A stretch of DNA of 64,000 nucleotides from positions 34,262 through 98,261 of the forward strand of contig UYJD01000003.1 in the NCBI GenBank assembly GCA_900618795.1, written 5' to 3'. The translations under genes were made by a program, and so were the position numbers. This document shows positions 44,232 through 53,460 of the stretch, one piece after another. A model generated the notes under the pieces. It was not told where the DNA came from. It saw only the letters and a list, made by a program, of their open reading frames with translations, and did no database searches. Each line of letters starts with the position of its first letter. Position 1 is the first letter of the stretch. The stretch is from Cyanodermella asteris. Lineage: Eukaryota; Ascomycota; Lecanoromycetes; Ostropales; Stictidaceae.

Positions 44232-45935
44232 CTATGCTTTGCAGAGATGGTGATCGGTTGTTTCTTTCCAGTATTCGCTACCGACACCGGTAACGGCATA
44301 CAGAACGTGGAGCGGATCGTACTTATCTTTGATGGACTTCAGCTTCGCATAGTTGGTCCCGTAGAACACGTCCTGCCAATTTGGCTGGCGGAAGTCTCCC
44401 TCGCTAATGTACGCACCTCCTCCCGGGGTGATGGCCTCGAGGGGAGGCAGGAGCGTATCAGTAATCGACTTTTGACCTGCCAGGTTGCTGCTATAATACT
44501 GGGGCTGTTCCAGCCATGGCGTGCCAATTACAGCGTCGAAGAAAGCATCCCGCCAAACAGGATTGACGGAGTTTGGAAGAGTGCTCGAGTTTCTTCGAGA
44601 TACATTGATCGAAACTCCAGAGATGGTACCGCCGTTGTCGTTTATGAAGCGAAGAGTCTTTGTCAAGTTGGCCGCTGTCGAGTTTGACGCCACGAGAGAG
44701 CGAGGGATCAAGCGACCTCCGAGATTATATTCGGTGACGTTCGAAGGCGGATTCATGGCATTGTAACTCGCGAGATATGACGGAAACTCATTGATGTAGT
44801 AGTTGTACGGCATACCACTCCTATTCAGAGCTGCCAATGTCGGATCCATCAGCTTTTGCAACGCGGAGACGCTCAAACCCGGGGCTGTTGTAGGGTACAT
44901 GACAAATGTGCTGTTCGTGAGAAGCCAGATGCTCGTAGCTCCGCTATCTACGATTGCTGGAAGACTTTGCAGGAATGTCTGGATGACGCCGTAGAAGGTC
45001 TCTTGGGAAACCCCTGAGCTGCTAAAAGTCATATTTGAAGCCGCGACTTGAGAGTCTGGATGAAGGCGAGCGGTCATAGACAGAACCATCGCGTAGGTAC
45101 CGGGTCCTCCTCCTGAGAGAGCCCAGTAAAGATCGGAATACCGTGAAGGCGACGCCACGAGATGCTGCCCCGTAGGCGTGACGACTTCCCATTCGAGAAC
45201 CTGGTCGGCGGCGAGGCCCCATTTGGATGCTAATGGCCCGTGGCCACCACCCTGAGTGTAACCACCAGCGATCCCAACCGTTGGACAGTTGCCACCCACA
45301 GTAACGAAGCCAGCTTTATGGGCTACATCTTGCGCCTCAAATGCCTGAACACCGGCGCCCATCTTGATTGCTTTGCCCGTGTAGTATTCCGATCTGTAGT
45401 CCTGAATCGAAATGTCTTTCATGTTGTGGGTCCACAGTGCGATTGCCCCAGCGCCCGTTGATTTTCCGAAATAGTCATGACCGGTATTGCGAATGACCAT
45501 CCGAATGTTATGGAGCTCCGCAAATGCGAGAGTTGCTTGGTAATGAAACGCCGACGAGGCATTCACAGAGTATTGAACATAGGTACCAATGACACATTGT
45601 GCGCTTCGTTCGGTGAAAGGATCGCAGCTCGCATTCGCAAAAAAGGGAGCCATCACGGAGTTTGGTGTTGTGTAATGGGTCTCGGGATAGTCCCATACAG
45701 ACCGAAGGCTCGCACACTTGCTAGCATCGTATGGTGCGAACTGGTCGTCATGGCAAGCACTCGCGATAGGGGCTGTTGCTATCAGTCGGCCTCCTAGCGT
45801 AGCATTAAAGACATCCCATGTGAACTTCGATGGCCAGCATTCGTCTCCCGGAAAGCAGCGACAGCTTGGGGCGGTAGCGAATGCAGTCGAGCTGGCGAGG
45901 GCCAAAGAAACAGCCAGACAGGTTAGGGAAAACAT
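44232..45935 (-). CDS. Secreted FAD-linked oxidoreductase with bicovalent-type FAD site
   Basis: This is an intronless gene of 567 aa from ATG 45935; the frame continues upstream without ATG. It has a signal peptide (MFSLTCLAVSLALASSTAFA) and then a Cys-rich RCFPGDECWPS segment. In the PCMH FAD domain, RNTGHDYFGKSTGAG supplies His153. GGNCPTVGIAGGYTQGGGHGPL supplies Cys217, the two residues used for double covalent FAD linkage in berberine-bridge-type enzymes. The C-terminal BBE motif (YGTNYAKLKSIKDKYDPLHVLYAVTGVGSEYW) is complete. Close relatives are fungal cluster oxidases and isoamyl-alcohol-oxidase-like proteins. It lies 760 bp from and divergent to the UbiA gene, so a shared promoter and pathway are plausible. 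Confidence 0.9.
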   Translation of the reverse strand: MFSLTCLAVSLALASSTAFATAPSCRCFPGDECWPSKFTWDVFNATLGGRLIATAPIASACHDDQFAPYDASKCASLRSVWDYPETHYTTPNSVMAPFFANASCDPFTERSAQCVIGTYVQYSVNASSAFHYQATLAFAELHNIRMVIRNTGHDYFGKSTGAGAIALWTHNMKDISIQDYRSEYYTGKAIKMGAGVQAFEAQDVAHKAGFVTVGGNCPTVGIAGGYTQGGGHGPLASKWGLAADQVLEWEVVTPTGQHLVASPSRYSDLYWALSGGGPGTYAMVLSMTARLHPDSQVAASNMTFSSSGVSQETFYGVIQTFLQSLPAIVDSGATSIWLLTNSTFVMYPTTAPGLSVSALQKLMDPTLAALNRSGMPYNYYINEFPSYLASYNAMNPPSNVTEYNLGGRLIPRSLVASNSTAANLTKTLRFINDNGGTISGVSINVSRRNSSTLPNSVNPVWRDAFFDAVIGTPWLEQPQYYSSNLAGQKSITDTLLPPLEAITPGGGAYISEGDFRQPNWQDVFYGTNYAKLKSIKDKYDPLHVLYAVTGVGSEYWKETTDHHLCKA

Positions 45936-46694
45936 GTTCTGTGTAGTTCTGAGTAATGCGTACAACCGCACAAGCTTCCAGAGACAATTCAGAGGTTCGA
46001 AGACCTACAGAAGGAGGAGAAGTAGCTTATTATGCATAATTTCGAGCTCTAGCTGCATGCAACTCGGCTCAACATCGCCTTCCAAGCCGGGAAACAATCA
46101 CCAGAATCCTACTCCATGCTCAGAGGGAGGGATCGGCTGGAAAGCATCGTGCCGCATCTGGGACGGCTTGATTATCCGTACAGTTGCTTATGCCGGCAAG
46201 TGGGAGAGTTTGGTAATCTTTCCAGCCTCGCCGGACCCACTAGAGGGAGCCGCTAAGCAGCTGATCGCTCAGCCCGGTGGAGCGCCATGTCCAGGGGCAG
46301 ACCAGCTCCGAAGATCGTCTAGAGGTCCACCTTCTCCACTAACGTCGGCGGTACCAGCTGACTATTTGTCTGTCTGACTTAAGGCGCTACCCTCCACTGA
46401 CCTACTCAGCGACCGTCCAGGAAAAGAATACACAGACCGTCTTGCATACAATCTGGGCCTACGTGATGGTCTCGTTCTAAGTATGCAAACTTCTGACCTT
46501 CGTAATGATGACTGCACGTGCATTCGTCTCCGATCGCTGGCGGCAGTTGAGGTCTAGCCGGCTGTGCGCTTCAAAAGTCATCGTGTTCTCACATATTGTG
46601 GATTTCTACATAACATCCCTGCCGGCAGCGCCTACGTTGAATAGCACTTCGATTGTTCTGTCCTTGATCGCCATTGCTTCGCTCGTGTGAAGAG
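45936..46694. promoter_or_regulatory. Divergent promoter region of the FAD oxidase and UbiA genes
   Basis: The two genes are head-to-head across 760 bp, an arrangement that suits co-regulation. No specific operator was identified. Confidence 0.35.
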
Positions 46695-47645
46695 ATGAAA
46701 CAGAGTAACGGCGGCGTTCCTGTCTCCGAAGATAGGCCACGTTTGACTCCAGCCCCAGTCTTTACGCCACATCCACAAGTGATTGCCGCCTTCGTTTCAC
46801 TGTTGTGGAGCTTCACCGAGAGTAACTTCAATACATTCGTTCTGCCGAATACCGCCTTCGGTATCTTCGGCGCGCTCGCCAGTTCAAACTTAGTTGACAA
46901 ACCGACGTATTCGCTTCTCAACCTCTTCCAACGAACTCCCTTCGTCCTTGCTTTCAACTGGTACAGCGTTCTCATCTTTGATCTTGCAAACCAAAGATCG
47001 CCCGAGTCGATTCAGGAGGACCTAGTCAACAAGCCATGGAGACCAATTCCTGCCGGCAAAATCACGCCAGAAGCGACGCGGAGAATCATGCTGGTCGCAA
47101 TCCCGGCCGTTCTGATGCTCAATTACATTCAGAACGTCTGGAAGGAAGGCGCGTTCATTCTGATTATCACCTGGCTGTACAACGACCTCCGGGGTGGTGA
47201 TGAACTGATCAGAGACGTTCTGATTGCGACCGCGTACGGTCTCTTCAACACCGCTTCACTCCGTTTAGCAATTGGCGACCAGGGCTCAATTTCCATCCAA
47301 GGCACTATCTGGATCTGCATTGTGAGTGGTGTCATCCTCACCACGATGCAAATTCAAGATCTGAAGGACCAAGCAGGAGACGAAACTCGCGGTAGGCGGA
47401 CAATCGCACTCGAATTCGGCGAGTCAATCTCTCGTTGGACCATCGCCGCGTTTGTGCTTTCGTGGTCACTTATGTGCCCCTGGTTTTGGGGCCTTGATCC
47501 GTGGGCGTATGGGATACCGTTTGTACTTGGTATCTTGATTTCTTTTCGCGTGACGCAGAAGCGCGACGTGCAAGCTGATTCACAGACATGGAAAATGTGG
47601 TGCTTGTGGCAATCCTCTTTATACATTTTGCCAACACTACGCTGA
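46695..47645 (+). CDS. UbiA-superfamily prenyltransferase / terpene-cyclase-like membrane protein
   Basis: This is an intronless gene of 316 aa from ATG 46695; the frame is open a few codons upstream but without ATG. It is highly hydrophobic, with about eight or nine membrane segments. The second aspartate motif is canonical (QDLKDQAGDETRGRRT at 221-236). The first is unusual: FDLANQRSPESIQEDLVNKPWRPIPAG at about 95-121, with N99 and D109 but not the classic NDxxDxxxD. The NKPWRPIPAG block is typical of UbiA enzymes. Members make meroterpenoids or, in fumagillin biosynthesis, cyclise farnesyl diphosphate. With an FAD oxidase, an SDR and a P450 remnant nearby, a terpenoid-type pathway is inferred. 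Whether it transfers or cyclises cannot be told from the sequence. Confidence 0.82.
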   Translation: MKQSNGGVPVSEDRPRLTPAPVFTPHPQVIAAFVSLLWSFTESNFNTFVLPNTAFGIFGALASSNLVDKPTYSLLNLFQRTPFVLAFNWYSVLIFDLANQRSPESIQEDLVNKPWRPIPAGKITPEATRRIMLVAIPAVLMLNYIQNVWKEGAFILIITWLYNDLRGGDELIRDVLIATAYGLFNTASLRLAIGDQGSISIQGTIWICIVSGVILTTMQIQDLKDQAGDETRGRRTIALEFGESISRWTIAAFVLSWSLMCPWFWGLDPWAYGIPFVLGILISFRVTQKRDVQADSQTWKMWCLWQSSLYILPTLR

Positions 47646-47818
47646 TGACACTGACAAGAAAATGAGATGAGATGTTTTTTAACAGTTAGCTTGCAGCAGT
47701 GAAGTAAACATTGCTTACATTTAGGCTTGGGAATAGGAACGCAAGTTTCTCCTAGAAGTCCCAGAGATAAAGGAAAGCGAGCTGCGACCCCGACGACAGG
47801 CTGCTGATACATGGTTCT

Positions 47819-48870
47819 TTAGTATGGCCATCCATTGATTCCGCTCGTCATCTTTGCGCTGTTCTGGATATCTTGGGCCTGCGATTTGAGCTCATCAACG
47901 TCCCAGTTGGCCCATACTGATCGGCCTCGAAGAAACGATCCCTCCGGACTTGCAAGCCACACCATGAAGTGCGCTGGCAGCTGGACTAAAGATAACAATG
48001 TCAGCTGAATCCTCTGCTAAAGCTTCCGGAATGCAGTATTTCCCATACCGGTGTCCATTGGCAACTGTTCGGCTTTAGCGCCGCTCTTATTGAACACCGC
48101 CGTTTCGATCATGCCAGGGTGGACCGTCGCAGCGAAAATGTCTGGATGCTCCGCAGCAACGAACTCAATCAGTTTGGTCTGTGCAAGCTTTGAGCTCATG
48201 TATGCTGACAGACCTGGCACCATGGCAGTTGGTAATGCGGTGGTGCCGGTCGTAACGCCGAGAATTGCGGCATGCGAAGGATTCGCTGTTGGCACGAATG
48301 TTCTGACAGCAAGCATGGTCCCTTTGACATTGGTCTTGGCAGACGATCAGCGATTTCCAGTCAGGAGCTAAGGGAGCATTAAACTCACCTCAAAGCTTTG
48401 CCACCACTCGTCAAGGGGCGACTGAGCAACGGAAGCCGGAGACGCGATATGCCCAGCGGCAAGTACCAGCACATCCCATTGGCCTGCAGCAGCGGCAATG
48501 ACTTGTAGATCATCCTCCTTAGTAACGTCACCGACCTGGATGGCGCTTGATGTTGACAGAAGAGCGGCTGTTTTCACAAGAGTGCTCTCGGTCCGGCCAA
48601 CAAGAATAAGCTTTTTTGCTCCGGCTGCATCGAAGGCTAAAGCGGTCGCTTGGCCAATGCCTGATCCCTACCAATTATAAGTCTTCCCTGTACACGTTTA
48701 CCAGCTCCGAAAGAAGCTGGATGGGGCTGGCCTGGAAGAGATGGCCGACTCACAGCACCTATCACAACGATAGTCTTGTCCTTCGCGCTGAGTTCCGTGC
48801 GGGTCGGCGAAATAGCATCGTATGTATCGTTATGCCATATAGCTGTAGCAGAAGGCAATGGCGGCTACAT
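47819..48870 (-). CDS. Short-chain dehydrogenase/reductase, start codon unclear
   Basis: Four exons can be read: 48864-48754, 48667-48389, 48334-48049 and 47985-47819, about 280 codons. The start resembles other fungal SDRs ([29 protein letters not shown]). The splice then builds [14 protein letters not shown] (cofactor loop), LAAGHIASP, and [11 protein letters not shown], the YxxxK catalytic pair, followed by [10 protein letters not shown] and a C-terminus ending SGINGWPY. The Ser usual before YxxxK seems to be Thr (GVTTGTT). The oddity is at the 5' end: the only nearby ATG (48870) is followed at once by TAG, and the homology begins right after it. Either the TAG is an acceptor for an unseen first exon, or codon 2 has become a stop and the gene is dead. 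Confidence 0.75.
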
Positions 48871-49475
48871 GATTCTTTCTGTCAGGCGGCTTTTCGTTAG
48901 AATTGTAGATTGTGAAGTGCGGATAGAATGAGATCTGGCGGTCGTCGAGATTTGTAGTCGGTCGCCAAAGCGAGAACGTACTGATTGTCACGTCCTAAGG
49001 CCCTTGCAGGCTAGTGCTTTCTTAAGCGCTGCCCCTGCATGAGAGCTGTGCCCAGCTTGTTGATCGTCGGTCAGCTGTCGGGCTGGTGGCTGAACGCTGC
49101 AGTTTCCGTGGCCGTATTGGAGGCCACAATCCGATACGCCCCACCACCAATTCGGCTCGACAGCTATCCTGGTTTTCAGCGGACCATTCCTGCGGTCCTG
49201 TAACGATAGTTGCCATAGGACATATTTTTCTGGGGGTTTGCCTCTGCCCACTTTTTCTACCCGTCGAATTTTCTTTCTCCTCGCTGACTTCGATGAAGCG
49301 CTTACGCCAGTGAAAGTCACGCTCGCGGGCCGCATCCAGCAATCGGAAGTAGGGGGAATGAGCCTCATCGCGCTCTTTATGCCACATGATCAATGAGGAG
49401 AGAGATCTATATGTCACAAGCATCTAAGCGAAGAAATGGTCAGGAAGAAAGTTATGATTAGAAAGTGCTATATCG
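48871..49475. other. Intergenic, 0.6 kb
   Basis: This is the region upstream of the SDR. I could not find a convincing first exon for it here. No other gene is seen. Confidence 0.45.
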
Positions 49476-50718
49476 TTACAGATGTCTTTCAAATGGCGTG
49501 TAAGTGACCTCAACGTCATGCTGCACTCGAATCTGGTTTTGCTCCCGCATCCTACGCCCTTCCGGCGTCATGGAGGCATCGCACGCGATGAGATGCCCAG
49601 AATGCGCTTTGTGAGCGGCGGCATATACGGGTTCATCGTCGAAGCGTTGATATGCCGGCCCGTGACCTATTCTTCCGTTGGTCCCACCCATGCCTCTGTT
49701 CGCTTTGCGGAGTCTGAGATCGTTTGACTTGCTGGATCCCCATGACAATTTGCTCAAAGTTGGTCGGACATACTTGTTCAACAAAGGTGCGAGTGTCGGC
49801 ACGCAAGCAACAAAGTGTCCAAGCCAGAGTTCCAAGAAGCTGATAAGTGCGATGGTCGTGAATCCGAACACAAAATCGGGCTCCGCAGCAGATGCCAACG
49901 TCGCTGGCACTCTCCAGGCAGAGATAGCGACGGTTCTATCAACGATTAGATAGGAAGACTAGACTTCCAACTTCGATGAAACTCACATCAGTCCGATGCT
50001 AAATAGGCAACTGAGGGTCACTTTTTTTCGAGTCGCCAACTGCAATTTCCAGAGTGGAGGCAAAGGCAAGATCAACACCAGAGCGTCCAAAGCCATATTC
50101 AACACGACAGAGGTCAGTTCCTCGACTGTCAAGTCCCGGCACCAGCCACTTGGAACGGGTGCCCATTGCTGCGAAATCGGCTGGCAGTTCGTCATAAAAA
50201 CGCACAAAAATGCAACGCCATATGCAGTGACGAAGCCTTGGATGATCTGAGCTCTTCTTCGGAAAGCCTTGGTGGTGAAGATCCTGCAATATAACGATAT
50301 GATAGAGAGCTTCAAGAACACCGTTGCAAGCAGCCAAGTGATGCCGGCGGACAAGATGAGCTGGAGCATCTGTTAGCGCGTGCAATCCGTGTTGATACTG
50401 CAGCCCCCTACCTTGAACTGCACGCCGATCTCGTATGGAGTCAACGTATCAGTATGCGCGCCAAGGCCATTAACTATACCCCATATTGCGGTGCCCGTGA
50501 GAGCAAGAGTATTTGCCTGTTGCGTTTGTTAGCGCTTCAACCACAAGACCGCCCCAGGTACCTACAAACGCAAAGATCACAAAGTAATCGTCGAGGGCAA
50601 GAACCCTTTTGGCAACTTTGGCGGCCCACAGCCTTAGACCCAAGATAATCGTGCATACGACGGTGAACACAATGATGCAGACCAGAAGAGATGCTCCATT
50701 GTGACTGATGGCCATCAT
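49476..50718 (-). CDS. Fungal rhodopsin-domain integral membrane protein 2
   Basis: Four exons, 50718-50566, 50516-50412, 50360-49987 and 49935-49476, give 363 aa with introns of 49, 51 and 51 bp. The family blocks are clear: LGLRLWAAKVAKRVLALDDYFVIFAF, NGLGAHTDTLTPYEIGVQFK (joined to LILSAGITWLLATVFLKLSIISLYCRIF by splicing), TNCQPISQQWAPVPSGWC and VVLNMALDALVLILPLPPLWKLQL. The last exon adds the seventh helix and a long polar tail with a Gly/Arg-rich segment. It differs in sequence from the copy at 42.2 kb, so it is not a recent duplicate. Its place between the SDR and the P450 suggests it belongs to the same locus, but this family is found in many contexts. Confidence 0.82.
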
Positions 50719-51365
50719 GCAAGCAGTTTAGAAGTCGAATTGCGCACGTAAAGGATTGGACAAACAAGTTGAAGGAGAGAGGTCTGAACACAAACTGTGC
50801 CGTGAGTACGAAGGAGACATGCGCACTTTACGATACTTTAACACTGCCTTCGGCATCTCGAACTGCAATCAGACCTTCACGACTACTACTGATTTAGGGT
50901 GCACCAGCGTTGTTACCGCCAAGTCTCAGCCGCCCGTATAGCGGCCAGGTAGGGATGGTGACAGTGGGCGGAGCCTGCAGATGGCCGCCAGGTTGGTCAC
51001 CTGTATCAAAACGGTTTCCGATCTATTCCGAGAAAGGATACCGGCAGCTAAAGAAAGGACATGCGCTTTCTCGGCAGCACGGGATGAAGCAGCTGCTGTT
51101 AACGATAGTCGCTGGGCCGCAGCAATCCTATAATTACACATGCTATCGGTCTCCACCCGCCCGCAGCGGAGAAGTTTGACGCAGTCGCCGATCTATGGCA
51201 TCGCTGAACGTACCACACTACTCAATCAACACTAGTATGGACCGTCTCCGCTATCTGATGTAGATTTGTTGCTGTACATGAGGTCGAAGAATATCCTAAG
51301 TTACGTGAAAGTCTTCCAGAATGAGCATAATGAATTGCTACGTGACTTCGCCAACCTGAGTCAAG
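50719..51365. other. Intergenic, 0.65 kb
   Basis: Upstream of the rhodopsin-domain gene and 3' of the P450 fragment. Nothing further was seen. Confidence 0.45.
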
Positions 51366-52242
51366 CTAACAAGCGTGCTGTCGCAAAGTAAATATCAGTC
51401 GGAGGGGACCCGGATTCGATGTGAATTGATCCTTAAGAAGCCTAGCAACGTCAAGGCCCTCGTCTCCAGGAGCTAGCGCGAAGTGATACCGTCGGACAAG
51501 CCTCGCAACCACAAGTCTCATTATATCGGTTGCAAGTGGGCGACCGAGGCAGCTGTGATGCCCTGAGACGCCGCGAATTAGCACATAGACTCCGAGGAGC
51601 TTGTGAGATGAACCTACCTGTTCCGAAAGGTGTGAAAGCTATTTTGTTTGGGGTGAGTGCGGGCCTAAAATACCATCGTTCAGGAATAAATTCGGTAGCT
51701 CTCACAAAACAATCCTCTCCTGCCCCGGGAAGTCTTGTCAGCAATGAAATCCGCAATGCGCGTTGCTTGAGACTTACGACGTGAGATTGAGTATCGCGGT
51801 GCGACAATTGTCGTGTGCGCTGGGATATATCTTCCGCCTATGACGCATTCCTCGAGAGTCTTCCGTGCGCCGCCGGTGAGGAGGGCGGGATACAATCGGA
51901 GAGCTTCATTCAGAGCCCCGTTGAGATAAGGCAGATCGGCCAAAGCCTTGACGTCGTCTTCGCGTACATGCTGAATCTCTTCGAGGATCAGATCAATGTA
52001 CGTGGGATGCTTGGCTAGCTCACAGAAGTGTAACGCGGGCACGGGTTGGTTGACTGTGTAGGCGNNNNNNNNNNNNNNNNNNNNNNNNNCCCCCAGATTA
52101 CATCATCAGTGATCGTCACGCCGTCCCGTCGAAGAACATTTTCCTTACGTCCATTTCGCTGCGCTCGCACGCGAGAAGGAATTCCTGTCGTGTCACGTCG
52201 CTCACGCTTGTCCCTGTCGATGCTAGCCTCGGGAGGACCCAT
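51366..52242 (-). CDS. Cytochrome P450, C-terminal half only, interrupted by an assembly gap
   Basis: Reading towards the 3' end, DGVTITDDVIWG leads into the run of Ns, where the I-helix should lie. After the gap come ALHFCELAKHPTYIDLILEEI, the K-helix NEALRL, and KTLEECVIGGRYIPAHTTIVAP. Splicing of 51778 to 51719 gives RREDCFVRATEFIPERW (PERF region). Splicing of 51618 to 51562 gives FTPFGTGHHSCLGRPLA, the heme loop with His instead of the usual Arg. The protein ends at 51366. The N-terminal half, with anchor and substrate sites, is absent: only 220 bp separate this fragment from the next gene. Two frames compete between 52116 and 52242. The gene is probably 5'-truncated, though a misjoined scaffold would look the same. 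Confidence 0.7.
52065..52089. other. Assembly gap (25 Ns)
   Basis: A run of 25 ambiguous bases lies inside the P450 fragment. A fixed-size gap symbol is likely, so the true distance is unknown and the join itself may be wrong. Confidence 0.98.
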
Positions 52243-52464
52243 GACATCTTGATATCGTTGATTCTGATCGAAAGATCGCTGTGGTGGCTGTAATCAGCAC
52301 TGTATGTAGCACACCTCAATATGCGGCCCGTGGTCAGAGAAACATGCTACTCTGATATCGAATGGCCACGACCTCTTCTTCGTCGCATCTCAATCTTTCC
52401 TAATCTTCTACCCTAGGCCCCTGGTCCCCTAGCGCCAGAGGATTGTGTAGGTTTCACGCTCGAC

Positions 52465-53248
52465 GTGCGTTCCTCGCTACTGTACCCCCTATCTCTCTTA
52501 GGTCTTTCATCAGCAGCCCCGATCCTCGAATCAAGTTCCATGGATCTGCAGCCGTTCAATGATAATGTGTGGACGGGCCCCGAGGGCACGTGGTTTACGC
52601 AGAGTACGGGGGGAATGCGCTTACGTATTGTGAGTATGCGACGGGGAAGTTTACGAATTACGGGGTGCCGACGCCGGTGAGTGGGCCGCTTGGTCTGAAC
52701 GTCTCGGATGCGACCGGGCGGGGTGTTTGGATTTCTGAGTTGTACTTTGGTGAGCAAGACGGCGAGGCTGGACCCGAAGACGGGGAATGTTGCCGAGTAT
52801 CAGTCGAAGTTGGAGTTGGAGGGCCGGGCTGTTGTGAGGGCGGAGATTGACGGGAGGTATCTGTTGTTTTGCGGCGTTGTTGGGGAAATAGTATTGGGAG
52901 GATTGACATGTTCATGGGCGAGGTGTGTTCGAACATTCAGATCTTCAATGGCAAGTTTATTTTGTGCTGATGACAGCGTTTAGATGGAAGACTGTATCGC
53001 GCCCCTGAGCTTACCTTCGAAAGACACGCTTGATGGAGATGGGAATATCTGGTTCTCGACCTGGATGAAGACACGCCGGGCAAGCTGGATCCATCGACGG
53101 GGAGTATCACTACGGTTGTCCAGCCTGATGCCGGTGTTGGCACGAGAGTCCCACCGTACGTGGACATTCCGGTCAATTACAGGCTGGAAACAATATCTGG
53201 TTGCCGGACACGGCGACAAATTGTACAGGGTATTACAGCCTTGACTGA
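52465..53248 (+). pseudogene. Broken secreted beta-propeller gene, streptogramin-lyase (Vgb)/SMP-30-like
   Basis: A signal-peptide-like start (RSSLLYPLSLLGLSSAAP) opens with GTG rather than ATG at 52465. Propeller blades follow but in shifting frames: NVWTGPEGTWFTQ, then GGNALTYCEYATGKFTNYGVPTPVSGPLGLNV and GVWISELYF, then ARLDPKTGNVAEYQSKL, later DGDGNIWFSTW, and finally AGNNIWLPDTATNCTGYYSLD. The repeated GPxGxxWFT / ATGKFTxYxVPTP / ARLDPKTG pattern is that of virginiamycin B lyase-like proteins. At least three frame changes are needed and no introns explain them, so the gene is decayed. Related intact fungal proteins are secreted and of unproven activity. Confidence 0.65.
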
Positions 53249-53460
53249 AGAACTCGCATGGATAGGGTACATCTTGAGTCTATAGCTGTCCATCCTCGTC
53301 TGGCGCACTGGTGTTGACCCTGAGTGCTGCAATATTGTGTTGTCATTCCTCTAATGGTCCGAGGTTTGCCGTATCTATGCACCTCATTGTTTTCGTGCTT
53401 CCTGATGCTCATGGTGCATTTGCTCTAACGTCGTGAGCTTCCTTGCGCGCTTGGACTGCA

